Source of the DNA: Pseudomonas marginalis
Lineage (GTDB): Bacteria > Pseudomonadota > Gammaproteobacteria > Pseudomonadales > Pseudomonadaceae
Direction of reading: 5' to 3'
Length of the DNA stretch: 64,000 nt
NCBI RefSeq assembly: GCF_024169655.1
Contig: NZ_JALJWV010000001.1
Span: 4,756,001 to 4,820,000, forward strand
Shown here: positions 42,012-51,800 of the stretch, piece by piece
Layout of the letters: every line of letters begins with the position of its first letter
How positions within the stretch are numbered: the stretch's first letter is position 1
The notes under the pieces: generated by a model
Told to the model about the DNA's origin: nothing
Seen by the model: only the letters and a program-made list of their open reading frames with translations
Databases searched by the model: none
Translations under genes and position numbers: made by a program

Positions 42012-43358
42012 TTAATTGATCTGGAAAGGATATACCGCGCCCAGTTTAAGGATTTGCGTCAGTTCATCCAATGCCGTCCGGCATTCAAGCAGCAATTGCG
42101 GGTCAGCCAGGTCGCTTTCGCGCAGGCTGTCGCGGTAGTGCTTGTCGACCCACTGGGTCAGCGTTTCATACAGCGGCGCGGTCATGATAACCCCTGGGTT
42201 CACCGCCGCCAGCTCGGTTTCGTTCAACGCCACGCGCAAACGCAGGCACGCCGGGCCGCCGCCGTTCTGCATGCTTTGCTTGAGGTCGAAGACCTTGACC
42301 TCGCGGATCAAACCACCAGCAGCGGTGAGGCCCTGCAGATACAGCCAGACGCGCGTGTTGGCGCGGCACTCTTCCGGCACGATCAGCAGCATCGAGCCGT
42401 CGGCGCGGGTCAGCAATTGGCTGTTGAACAGGTAGGAACGCACGGCGTCTTCGACGCTGACCTGGGCACGCGGCACACACACCGACTGGAAGTTACCGCC
42501 CAGCTTGCCCAACTTGGCCTGCAGCTCGCCAAGCATCTGCTCGGTGTTGAGGAACGCGTCCTCGTGATAGAACAGCACTTCGCCATTGCCCACCGCGATC
42601 ACGTCGTTATGGAACACGCCGGCATCGATCACCGCCGGGTTCTGCTGGGCGAAGACCACGCCGTCATCATTCAGGCCGTGCAGGCGGGCGACGGCTTGGG
42701 ACGCTTCGAGGGTCTGGCGCGCCGGGTACTTCTGCGGCGCCGGGTAACGGGTGTCGAACGCGCTGCGGCCGAACACGAAAAACTCGACGCCCGCCTCGCC
42801 ATAGTCACGGCAGAAACGTGTGTGGTTGGCCGCGCCTTCGTCGCCGAACTGCGCCACCGCCGGCAACGCGGCGTGGTGGGCGAAGTGTTTCGCATCGGCA
42901 AACATCGCCCCCAGCACACGGCTGGTGGTCGGGTGTTCGATGCTGCGGTGGTATTTGCAGTTGAGGTTGGCGGCGGTGAAATGCACGCGGCCATCTGCCG
43001 TGTCGGCGCTCGGGCTGACGGTGGCGGCGTTGGCCACCCACATGCTCGACGCGGAGCAACTGGCGACCAGCAGCGGCATGGCCTGCTTGGCCGCTTGCTG
43101 GATGACCTGGGCATCGCTGCCGCTGAAGCCGAGGTTGCGCAAGGTGGCTACGTCCGGACGTTCTTGCGGTGCGAGCACGCCTTGCACAAAGCCCATGTCC
43201 ATCAGCGCTTTCATTTTTTGCAAGCCCTGCAACGCCGCTTCCTTCGGGTTGGACGCCTGCTGGCTGTTGCTCTGGGACGCGACGTTGCCGTAGGACAAAC
43301 CGCCGTAGTTATGGGTCGGCCCCACTAGACCGTCAAAATTGACTTCATAGGATTTCAT
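42012..43358 (-). CDS. aruB: N-succinylarginine dihydrolase
   Basis: This 448-aa enzyme releases two ammonia and CO2 from succinylarginine to give succinylornithine. Signature segments are YEVNFDGLVGPTHNYGGLSYGN at the N-terminus, VSPSADTADGRVHFTAANL, and the catalytic-type motif GGGPACLRLRVALN near the end. I chose the ATG at 43358 (MKSYEVNFDG), the family N-terminus. A REPIN lies between it and aruD upstream. It is also known as astB. Confidence 0.95.
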   Translation of the reverse strand: MKSYEVNFDGLVGPTHNYGGLSYGNVASQSNSQQASNPKEAALQGLQKMKALMDMGFVQGVLAPQERPDVATLRNLGFSGSDAQVIQQAAKQAMPLLVASCSASSMWVANAATVSPSADTADGRVHFTAANLNCKYHRSIEHPTTSRVLGAMFADAKHFAHHAALPAVAQFGDEGAANHTRFCRDYGEAGVEFFVFGRSAFDTRYPAPQKYPARQTLEASQAVARLHGLNDDGVVFAQQNPAVIDAGVFHNDVIAVGNGEVLFYHEDAFLNTEQMLGELQAKLGKLGGNFQSVCVPRAQVSVEDAVRSYLFNSQLLTRADGSMLLIVPEECRANTRVWLYLQGLTAAGGLIREVKVFDLKQSMQNGGGPACLRLRVALNETELAAVNPGVIMTAPLYETLTQWVDKHYRDSLRESDLADPQLLLECRTALDELTQILKLGAVYPFQIN

Positions 43359-43417
43359 CGGCGAGGCTCCACGAACATCTGTTTTTATAGGCAATCTTCA
43401 ACACACCCCGGGTCAAA

Positions 43418-43507
43418 TGTGGGAGGGGGCTTGCCCCCGATAGCAGTCTGCCAGTTGATGAATCAGGCGACTGATCCACCGCTATCGGGGGCAAGCCCCC
43501 TCCCACA
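43418..43507. repeat. REPIN 4 inside the aru operon
   Basis: This is a simple REP pair in mirror orientation, ending two bases before the aruD stop codon. It lies between aruD and aruB on a transcript that must read through both, so its RNA would form strong hairpins between two coding regions. Confidence 0.9.
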
Positions 43508-43508
43508 T

Positions 43509-44975
43509 TTAGATCAGTGTAATGCCGGGGGTGAGTGTGGCTGGAACCACGAGGCTCGGGGTCTCCAGCGACGCCACCGGGTACGCACAATAATCCGCCG
43601 CGTAATAGGCGCTGGCGCGATGGTTGCCCGATGCCCCGACACCGCCGAACGGCGCGGTACTGGCGGCGCCGGTCAATTGCTTGTTCCAGTTGACGATCCC
43701 AGCGCGGCTTTCCAGCCAGAACTGCTGGTAACGCGCTTCGGAATCCGACAACAAACCGGCGGCCAGGCCGTACTGGGTGTTGTTGGCTTCGGCAATCGCC
43801 GCTGCGAAATCAGCGTAGCGGATCACCTGCAACAGCGGGCCGAACAGCTCTTCGTCGGCACGTTCGCTCACCTCGGTGACGTCAATGATGCCCGGCGTCA
43901 GCAACGCAGCCTGATCCTGCGGTTGGGTCATTTCCAGCAGCGCCACGGCGCCGTTGGCCAACAGCCATTCCTGGGCGTCCATCAAGGCTTTCGCCGCCGC
44001 CAGGGAAATCACCGAACCCATGAACGGCGCCGGTTGTTGGTCGAACGCACCGACGGCAATCGTCGCGCTGACCGCCACCAGCCGCGCCAGCAACGCATCG
44101 CCCCAGGCGCCTTCGGGCACCAGCAAGCGACGGGCACAGGTGCAGCGCTGGCCGGCCGAGATAAACGCCGATTGAATGATGGTGTACACCGCCGCATCCA
44201 CGTCGGCCACTTCATCCACCACCAGCGGGTTGTTGCCGCCCATTTCCAGGGCGAGGATCTTGTCCGGGCGCCCGGAGAACTGCTGGTGCAGGTGGTTGCC
44301 AGTGCGGCTGGAGCCGGTGAAGAACAACCCGTCGATACCCGGGTTGGCCGCCAGGGCGATCCCGGTTTCCCGCGCACCTTGCAGCAGGTTCAACACGCCC
44401 GCCGGCAGGCCCGCTTCGATCCAGCATTGCACGGTCAACTCGGCGACTTTCGGGGTCAGCTCGCTTGGCTTGAACAACACGGTATTGCCCGCCAGCAACG
44501 CCGGGACGATATGGCCGTTAGGCAGGTGGCCGGGAAAGTTGTAAGGGCCAAACACCGCCACCACGCCGTGGGGCTTGTGACGCAACACAGCGGTGGCGTC
44601 GCCCAGCGGGCCGCTCTTCTCGCCGGTACGCTCGCGGTAGCTTTGCACCGAGATCGCGATCTTGTTGGCCATGCTGGTGACTTCGGTGGCCGATTCCCAC
44701 AGTGGCTTGCCGGTTTCTTCACCGATGCAACGGGCGATTTCATCGGCGCGGTTTTTCAAGGCAGTGGCGAAGGCTTCGAGCACGGCGATGCGCTCTTCCA
44801 GCGAACACCGGGCCCACGCCGGAAACGCCTGGCGCGCGGCCTGCACGGCGGATTCGACCTGCTCGGCGCTGGCGCCATTACCGGCCCACAGCACGTGCTG
44901 GGTCACCGGGTTGCGCGACTCGAACAGTTCACCCTGGCCAGCCAGCCAGCTACCTGCGATATACAGCGAATTCAT
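43509..44975 (-). CDS. aruD: N-succinylglutamate 5-semialdehyde dehydrogenase
   Basis: This 488-aa NAD-dependent aldehyde dehydrogenase oxidises succinylglutamate semialdehyde. The catalytic Glu is in LALEMGGNNPLVV and the catalytic Cys in FISAGQRCTCARRLLV; the nucleotide loop is FFTGSSRTGNHLH. I chose the ATG at 44975, which overlaps the aruG stop by one base (TAATG). Longer in-frame reading runs back into aruG. It is also known as astD. Confidence 0.95.
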   Translation of the reverse strand: MNSLYIAGSWLAGQGELFESRNPVTQHVLWAGNGASAEQVESAVQAARQAFPAWARCSLEERIAVLEAFATALKNRADEIARCIGEETGKPLWESATEVTSMANKIAISVQSYRERTGEKSGPLGDATAVLRHKPHGVVAVFGPYNFPGHLPNGHIVPALLAGNTVLFKPSELTPKVAELTVQCWIEAGLPAGVLNLLQGARETGIALAANPGIDGLFFTGSSRTGNHLHQQFSGRPDKILALEMGGNNPLVVDEVADVDAAVYTIIQSAFISAGQRCTCARRLLVPEGAWGDALLARLVAVSATIAVGAFDQQPAPFMGSVISLAAAKALMDAQEWLLANGAVALLEMTQPQDQAALLTPGIIDVTEVSERADEELFGPLLQVIRYADFAAAIAEANNTQYGLAAGLLSDSEARYQQFWLESRAGIVNWNKQLTGAASTAPFGGVGASGNHRASAYYAADYCAYPVASLETPSLVVPATLTPGITLI

Positions 44976-46000
44976 TATTTCGACTCCCGAGCAGCAGACA
45001 ACGGTACGGCACGCACTTGATCGCCCACCACCAGTTGCAGGCGTTTGGCGGTCAATGGATCGACCACCAGCGTGCCTGCCGCCAGGCGAGCCGGTGCGGC
45101 GGTGATGCGGCACTCTTCGCGCTTGCGGTTATGGATCAGGAACGGCGTGGCGTCGTCCCCCGGCGTGCCGATGGCCAACACCAGCGACTGGCTGTCGCGC
45201 ACCGCACGAATCTTGCTGGTCTCACATTCCACCGCCGGGCCGGCGTCGAAAATGTCGACATAGCCCTGGTAGCTGAACCCTTCGCTCTTGAGCATGCTCA
45301 ACGCCGGCTCGGTGTCCGGATGGACCTTGCCGATCACGTTGCGCGCATCCTCGGACAGGAAGCAGCTGTACAGCGGAAATTTCGGCATCAGCTCGGCGAT
45401 AAAGGCTTTGTTGCCCACGCCGGTGAGGTAGTCGGCCTGGCTGAATTCCATCTTGAAGAAGTGTCGGCCCAGGCTTTCCCAGAACGGCGAACGCCCGGCT
45501 TCGTTGGACACACCGCGCATCTCGGCGATGATCTTGTTGCCGAACAACTGCGGAAACTCCGCGATAAACAGCAAGCGCGCCTTGGCCAGCATGCGGCCGT
45601 TGAGGCCGTTGCGGTAATCGGCGTGCAGGAACAACGAGCACAGTTCGGAGTTGCCGGTGAGGTCGTTGGCCAGGAACAGCGTCGGGATCTCGCGGTAGAT
45701 ATTCAGCTCCTGGGAGGCGCTGACAGTCAGGCCGACCCGGAAGTTGTACCAGGGCTCGCGCAGACCGACGGCACCAGCGATGGCGGAAATGCCCACCACT
45801 TGGCCTTCGTCGTTTTCCAGCACGAACAGGTAGTCGGCATCCCCGCGCCCGGCTTCGCCGCGGAAGGTTTTTTCCGCCCAGCCAACCCGGTGGGCCAGGC
45901 GTTCTTCGTTGGCTGGCAAGGTGGTCAGGCCGGTGCCGGTGCTGCGCGCCAGATCAATCAGGGCCGGTAAATCGCTGCTGCGTACGGGACGAACGATCAT
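44975..46000 (-). CDS. aruG: Arginine/ornithine N-succinyltransferase beta subunit
   Basis: This 341-aa subunit transfers succinyl from succinyl-CoA to arginine or ornithine, starting the pathway. It begins MIVRPVRSSDLPALIDLARSTGTGLTTLPA and carries the AstA-family core (NDLTGNSELCSLFLHADYRNGLNGRMLAKARLLF, GYVDIFDAGPAVEC). It pairs with AruF encoded just upstream; the two proteins are clearly paralogous, consistent with the known heterodimer in Pseudomonas. Confidence 0.94.
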   Translation of the reverse strand: MIVRPVRSSDLPALIDLARSTGTGLTTLPANEERLAHRVGWAEKTFRGEAGRGDADYLFVLENDEGQVVGISAIAGAVGLREPWYNFRVGLTVSASQELNIYREIPTLFLANDLTGNSELCSLFLHADYRNGLNGRMLAKARLLFIAEFPQLFGNKIIAEMRGVSNEAGRSPFWESLGRHFFKMEFSQADYLTGVGNKAFIAELMPKFPLYSCFLSEDARNVIGKVHPDTEPALSMLKSEGFSYQGYVDIFDAGPAVECETSKIRAVRDSQSLVLAIGTPGDDATPFLIHNRKREECRITAAPARLAAGTLVVDPLTAKRLQLVVGDQVRAVPLSAARESK

Positions 46001-46050
46001 GCTATCTCCTCAGACGGGCCGCCCGTTCAGGCCACCCGCAAAACTCTGCT

Positions 46051-47070
46051 TTAAACCGCAACCAAACGCACGCTGGCGCCTTCACCGACGCCCAGGGCTT
46101 CGGCCGCTTCCAGGTCCAGGATCACCGGTTTACCGGGCGCGTAGTCCAGCTCCAGCATCACCGCGCGGTAATCCTGCAACTGCGCGTTACTCACCAGGTA
46201 CTGGCGACCGACACCCTTGACCCGCTCGCCGATCTTCACTGGCACCACACGGCTTTGGGCGATCGAACGAATGCCCGAAATACGCGCGTGCAGCGTCGGG
46301 CCGCCGTCGAAGATGTCGATGTAGTGATCGGTCTCGAAGCCTTCGCGCATGAGGATGTCGAAGGTGATCTGCGCACGCGGATGCACCTGGCCCATCGCTT
46401 CCTGGGCTTCATCCGGCAGCAGTGGCACATAGATCGGGTAGTGCGGCATCAGCTCGGCGAGGAACGTCCGGCTTTTCAGCCCGCACAGGCGCTCGGCGGC
46501 GGCGTAGTTGAGGTCGAAAAAGTTGCGCCCGATGGCGTCCCAGAACGGCGAATCACCGTGCTCGTCGCTGTAGCCGACAATCTCGGTCACCACCGAGTCG
46601 GCAAAGCGCTCGGGGTGGCTGGCGACGAACAACAGGCGGCCACGGGAGTTGAGTTCCGACCACGGCGAACCGACCAGCTCCGGCACCACGTAGAAGCTGG
46701 TGAGCAGGCTGTTGCCGGTGAGGTCGTGGCACTGGGAAAGCACGTGGATCTTGTTGTGGATCTTCAACTCGCGGGAGGCGTGGACGAAGGTCTCGTTACG
46801 GAAGCTGTAGAACGGTTCCGAGTAGCCGGCCGAGGCGACGATAGCCGAGCAGCCTGCGAGCTTGCCGGTCTCGGTGTCTTCGAGCACGAAGAAATAGCTT
46901 TCTTCACCGTTGAAACTGACCTCGGCGGCGAAGGACGCTTCGCTCGCGGCGATCTTGTCGCTCAGGCGTTCCACATCATCCGGCAAGGAGGTGACACCAA
47001 TCGGGCTGTCCGCAGCCAGACGCTGTACCTCGCCCAGATCAGCCATTTGCGCGGGGCGCATCACCAGCAT
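46051..47070 (-). CDS. aruF: Arginine/ornithine N-succinyltransferase alpha subunit
   Basis: This 339-aa partner of AruG is nearly identical over long stretches to P. aeruginosa AruF (MLVMRPAQMADLGEVQRLAADSPIGVTSLPDD, GQVHPRAQITFDILMREGFETDHYIDIFDGGPTLHARISG). I chose the ATG at 47070 on that basis; upstream in-frame codons run through a REPIN and are not coding. It is followed by aruG after 50 bases. Confidence 0.95.
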   Translation of the reverse strand: MLVMRPAQMADLGEVQRLAADSPIGVTSLPDDVERLSDKIAASEASFAAEVSFNGEESYFFVLEDTETGKLAGCSAIVASAGYSEPFYSFRNETFVHASRELKIHNKIHVLSQCHDLTGNSLLTSFYVVPELVGSPWSELNSRGRLLFVASHPERFADSVVTEIVGYSDEHGDSPFWDAIGRNFFDLNYAAAERLCGLKSRTFLAELMPHYPIYVPLLPDEAQEAMGQVHPRAQITFDILMREGFETDHYIDIFDGGPTLHARISGIRSIAQSRVVPVKIGERVKGVGRQYLVSNAQLQDYRAVMLELDYAPGKPVILDLEAAEALGVGEGASVRLVAV

Positions 47071-47140
47071 GGTGTCACTCCTTAACTCGAAAAACTCATA
47101 GGAAAAAGTACCGGACGGGTCAGGAACAACACATATCCAA

Positions 47141-47245
47141 TGTGGGAGGGGCGGTGCGACGATTCGACTTGCCCCCGATAGCAGTCTGTCAGTTGATACA
47201 TCTGGTGACTGATACACCGCTATCGGGGGCAAGCCCCCTCCCACA
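47141..47245. repeat. REPIN 5 between aruF and aruC
   Basis: One half (47141 onward) contains the extra GGTGCGACGATTCGA block between its stem arms; the other half is simple. It lies in the gap between aruC and aruF of the same operon. Confidence 0.88.
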
Positions 47246-47274
47246 TTTGACCCAGTCCGGCAGATAAATGTGTA

Positions 47275-48495
47275 TCAGGCTTGGGTCAGTGTTTTAACAG
47301 CACGCTCAAAACGGTCCAGACCTTCATTGATGTCCGCATCCTCCACCACCAGGCTCGGCGCGAAACGCACCACGTCGGGGCCGGCTTGCAGGATCATCAG
47401 GTTTTCTTTCTCGGCCGCGTTGAACACGTCCTTGGCCTTGCCTTTCCAGGCGTCGCTCAACACGCAACCGAGCAGCAGGCCCAGGCCACGCACTTCGCTG
47501 AAGATCCCGTATTGTTTGCCGATCTGTTCCAGGCGGGCCTTGAACAGGTCATGCTTGGCGTTGACGCCGGCCAGCACTTCAGGCGTGTTGATCACGTCGA
47601 ACACCGCCCCCGCCACCGCGCACGCCAGCGGGTTGCCGCCGTAGGTGGTGCCGTGGGTGCCGACCACCAGGTGCTTGGCCAGCGCCTCCGTGGTGAGCAT
47701 GGCGGCAATCGGGAAACCGCCGCCCAGGCTCTTGGCGCTGGTGAGGATGTCCGGCACCACACCGTAGTGCTGGTAGGCGAACAGGTGGCCGCTGCGGCCC
47801 ATGCCGGTCTGCACTTCGTCGAACACCAGCAGCGCGTCGTGGGCGTCGCACAGTTCGCGGGCGCCTTGCAGGTAGGCCAACTCGGCCGGCAGTACGCCGC
47901 CCTCGCCCTGGATCGGTTCCAGCACCACGGCGCAGGTCTTGTCCGACACGGCGGCTTTCAGCGCGGCCAGGTCGTTGAACGGCACGTGGGTGATGCCGGT
48001 GATCTTGGGCCCGAAACCGTCGGAGTACTTCGACTGGCCACCGACGTTGACGGTGAACAGGGTGCGGCCGTGGAAGCTGTTCAGTGCCGCGATGATCTCG
48101 TATTTCTCGCTGCCGAAGCGGTCGAACGCCACGCGACGGGCCAGCTTGAACGCGGCCTCGTTGGCTTCGGCGCCGGAGTTGCAGAAGAACACACGCTCGG
48201 CAAAGGTGGCGTCGATCAGCTTGTGGGCCAGGCGCAGGGCCGGCTCATTGGTGAAGACGTTGGAAACGTGCCACAGCTTGTTGGCCTGTTCGGTCAAGGC
48301 ACCGACCAGTACCGGGTGGGCATGGCCCAACACGTTGACCGCGATGCCGCCGGCAAAGTCGATCAGCTCGCGACCCGCCTGGTCCCACACGCGCGAACCT
48401 GCGCCGCGCACGGGGATGAATGCGGCAGGTGCGTAGTTGGGCACCATGACCTGGTCGAAATCGGCACGTTGCACCGGGGCTTGCTCAACGGACAT
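47275..48495 (-). CDS. aruC: Succinylornithine/acetylornithine aminotransferase
   Basis: This 406-aa PLP aminotransferase converts succinylornithine to succinylglutamate semialdehyde and also acts on acetylornithine. GSRVWDQAGRELIDFAGGIAVNVLGH and FCNSGAEANEAAFKLAR are class III signatures; LLVFDEVQTGMGRSGH and SAKSLGGGFPIAAM hold the PLP Asp and Lys. It is the first gene of the aru operon. Its upstream region contains two TGTCGC-N8-AA elements. It is also known as astC. Confidence 0.95.
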   Translation of the reverse strand: MSVEQAPVQRADFDQVMVPNYAPAAFIPVRGAGSRVWDQAGRELIDFAGGIAVNVLGHAHPVLVGALTEQANKLWHVSNVFTNEPALRLAHKLIDATFAERVFFCNSGAEANEAAFKLARRVAFDRFGSEKYEIIAALNSFHGRTLFTVNVGGQSKYSDGFGPKITGITHVPFNDLAALKAAVSDKTCAVVLEPIQGEGGVLPAELAYLQGARELCDAHDALLVFDEVQTGMGRSGHLFAYQHYGVVPDILTSAKSLGGGFPIAAMLTTEALAKHLVVGTHGTTYGGNPLACAVAGAVFDVINTPEVLAGVNAKHDLFKARLEQIGKQYGIFSEVRGLGLLLGCVLSDAWKGKAKDVFNAAEKENLMILQAGPDVVRFAPSLVVEDADINEGLDRFERAVKTLTQA

Positions 48496-48573
48496 CGGAG
48501 TCTCCTGAAGAGGAACGCCTGCCTGGAACTGGCGGGCGATGCAGGGATTGTAAGGACAGTTTTCAGTGCGGCC

Positions 48574-48589
48574 TTGCCGCCAAGCGACA
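48574..48589 (-). promoter_or_regulatory. ArgR-type half site, aruC proximal
   Basis: TGTCGC, eight bases, then AA matches the P. aeruginosa ArgR half-site core TGTCGC-N8-AA. A second tandem half at the expected 21-base step is not obvious. Confidence 0.5.
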
Positions 48590-48624
48590 ACTTCTTATAG
48601 CGCCAACCCGCGATTTTGGCGGGT

Positions 48625-48640
48625 TTACGCCAATGCGACA
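48625..48640 (-). promoter_or_regulatory. ArgR-type half site, aruC distal
   Basis: A second match to TGTCGC-N8-AA in the same orientation, 51 bases upstream of the proximal one. Confidence 0.5.
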
Positions 48641-48804
48641 AATAGCATCGCAATGGCGCAGTTTAAACGCTCGCGGGTCACAGCGGCAGGTGGTCAAGCA
48701 GGATAGCCATAACTTGGTTGGCGGCCTGCTATCTATCTACCCCCCGTCGGCCGCCCGATGTTGTTTTGCTGATACGCCTGTTCATCATGCAAAGGCGTTT
48801 CCCT

Positions 48805-51800
48805 GTGACTCAACCCACCCCGCCCATCCAACTCGCAGACCTGTCGACCTACCGCGACCTGCACATGGATATCCTCGAACAAGCCGTACCCGCCTGGCTG
48901 CCCACCACCTCCGCCGCCAAGCGCGCCGCACTGAGCAACGTGCAGCCAGCCATCCCGGCCTGGTACAAAAGCGCCTCCGCCCAGGACCACGACACCCTGA
49001 AAAACCAGGTCAATAGCGCCTGGCTCGCACAAAACCAGGTCGACCAGGCGATGGCCAACCTGAAATCGCCGCAAGACTTCGGCGCGCCGCTGCTGCAACA
49101 GCGGCTCAAGCAACGGTTCGGTATCGAGTTGGATGTCAGGACCACCTATCTGCGGCTCTATATTGCGCAGACCATCCCGTGGTTTCCCGTGCGCACTGGG
49201 GCCGCAAGGACGTGGACCGTCTCACTGCTCGAGGCGGCCCTGCACAACTTCGAAGCCAACGAACACTATGAAGCGCACTCCGGCTTCATCACCCCACCCA
49301 CGAGCAGCGGGCAATTCGAGCCCCTGCGGGCCGTCGACGCGCAGATCAGCATCGCGCAGTTCACCGCGCTGTGCCGCGAACTGGACATCGGCGGCCAATA
49401 CCAGCGCTACCTTGAGCAGTACTTCGACTTCAACAACCCGGTGGCCGCCGCGCGCCTGCAAGGCAAGCTCAAGCACAGCCAGGCGGCGGACTTGAGCGTC
49501 GCGCTACAAATGGCCCGGATGAAAAAGGACCTGCGCGACGATCAGTCCTTCACGCTGCTGCAACGCCTGCTCAACACCGACGACAGCCGCAGCACCTGCT
49601 ACCCGCTGCTGTGTTATGACCTGACGATCATGTCGAGCACCCTCACCGGCATCGTGCTGTTCGCCGAGAACATCGGCAGCCGCCACCCGGTCGGCGTCAT
49701 CGCCTACATCCCGGACGACCCCTACGCCCCGCTCAAACAGTACCCCACGCTCGTCGCCTTCATGACCGCCCTCGGGAACAACCTGCGCAGCGCCGAGTAC
49801 CAGCAGTTCTTCAGCCGCTTCGTCAATCACGCAGAGCGCGGCCCGTTCTTCGCCGACCTCAATCGCAGGCTGTCCAACGTCCGCTGGCACCCGCATACAC
49901 GCGGCGATCCCTTGCCGTCCTGGCGCGAAACACCGATCGACCAACCGCACCTGGCGTTCCAAGCGACCGCCATCAGCGGCGACCTGTTCAGCCACCTGTT
50001 CCAGCGCAAACTCAGCAAGGTATTCAACGATGCCCGCAGCCTCGCCGTGTCCACCGCCAGCGCCGATCAGAAAGCGCGCTGGGAACGCTGGGACATCGTG
50101 CGCAAGATCGCCTCGACGCTGCTGCAGATCGCCGCGTTCGTGGCCGCGCCCTTCGTGCCCCCGGTCGGCCTGTTGATGCTCGGCTACAGTGCCTACCAGA
50201 TGCTCGATGATGCCTTCGAGTGGATCGTCGACTGGGCCGTGGGCGACGTGAGCGAAGCCTTCAAGCACCTATTGTCATTCGTGGAGCAAGGCTTGCAATT
50301 GGGCCTGTTCATCGCCGGAGCGCCCCTGGCCAGCGGCGCGCTGCGCGCATTGCTGCCCGCCGAAACACTGCGTTTTTTCGAAAGGCTCAAGCCGGTGACG
50401 CTGCCCGATGGCAAGGCGCGCCTGTGGAAGCCCGACCTGACGCCCTACGCCCACGACCTGCAACTGGCGCCGCATGCCTACCCAAACGCAGAGGGCCTGT
50501 ACGCCCACAATGGCACGCAGATCCTCAAGCTCGCGGACCAACCGTTCGTGGTCCAGACCGATCCCGTCACGCAACAGCCCTACCTGCAGCATCCCACGCG
50601 CACCAACGCCTACCGCCCGCCCCTGAGGAGCAACGGCAAGGGCGCCTGGCTGACCGAACTGGACAACCCGCTGAGCTGGGACAGCCTCACCCTGATGAAA
50701 CGCCAAGGCCCTCACACCCAAGGCCTCAGTAACGATCAGTTGACGACAGCGCAGCGCATCAGCGCCACCGACGACGGCGCGCTACGCAGCCTGTACCTCA
50801 ACCGCCACACACCGCCGCCGCTGCTGACCGATACGCTGCAACGGTTCAAGATCGACCAGGCCCTGCAAGACTTCGTCGAGCAAATGAACAGCGACGACCC
50901 GGCGATCTACGCACGGGCCGATGGGCAGACCCAACTGCACCTGCTCGCCAACCTGGGCCTGTGGCCAAAAACCAAGACGTTGCGCTTTTTGGATGCTCAG
51001 GGCCGAACCCTGTGGGAGCTGCCCGGCGAACCCAACGCCAGCGTGGTGCAACTGCACGACGCCCAACTCAGCAACGGCGACTTGCTGAAAACCCTGCTGG
51101 AAAGCCTCGACGAGGCGCAACGCAAGACCTTGCTCGGGGAAGCCTTCGGCGACCCGCTCACCTCCCTGCACAATCAGGCGCTCAAACTCAGGAAAAAGCT
51201 GGCGGGCCTGGCCCAGGCACATCGGCGCGAACTGTTCGATGCGCGCTATCAAAGGCTCGACAGCCCCACCAACCCTCGGCAGCGGGTCCTGCGCGAGCAC
51301 ACGCCCGGCCTGCCGCTCAGCGCCGCCGATGCCGTGCTGGAACACGCCAACAGCCTGGAACTGCAGGAAGTCGACCAAGGCAAAGTCCCGCCGCGCCTGC
51401 ACCAGCTGGCTCAAACCCTGCGCGACGAAGCACAGATCACCCAGGCCTACGAAGGGCTGTACCTGAACTCGACGGACACGCTGGGCACCCATCGACTGGC
51501 CTTGCATTCCCTGGAGCGCCTGCCGGGGTGGGCCAGGAAAAAGCTACGCATTGAAATCAGAGACGCTAGCGATAACCTGATCGATGCCGTTGGCAAACCG
51601 AAGGCGCGCATCAAACGCGTGCTGGTGCGCTCCGCCGAAGGCCGTTACACGCCGCAAGACCGCCAGGGCCCGCTGTCGGCGGAAACCGACCTGTACAGCG
51701 CCATCCTGCAGGCGCTGCCCGACACCGAGCGCGATGCCCTGGGCCTGCGCATCGGCCAAGGTCCCGCCCTGCGCCAAGCGCTGCGCAGCCATGCGTTGGA

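Larger units (their letters stand above)
48496..48804. other. Divergent promoter region of aruC and the giant LRR gene
   Basis: There is no gene in these ~300 bases. Two ArgR-type elements on the minus strand (48574-48589 and 48625-48640) belong to aruC. I see no clear promoter for the rightward gene. Confidence 0.6.
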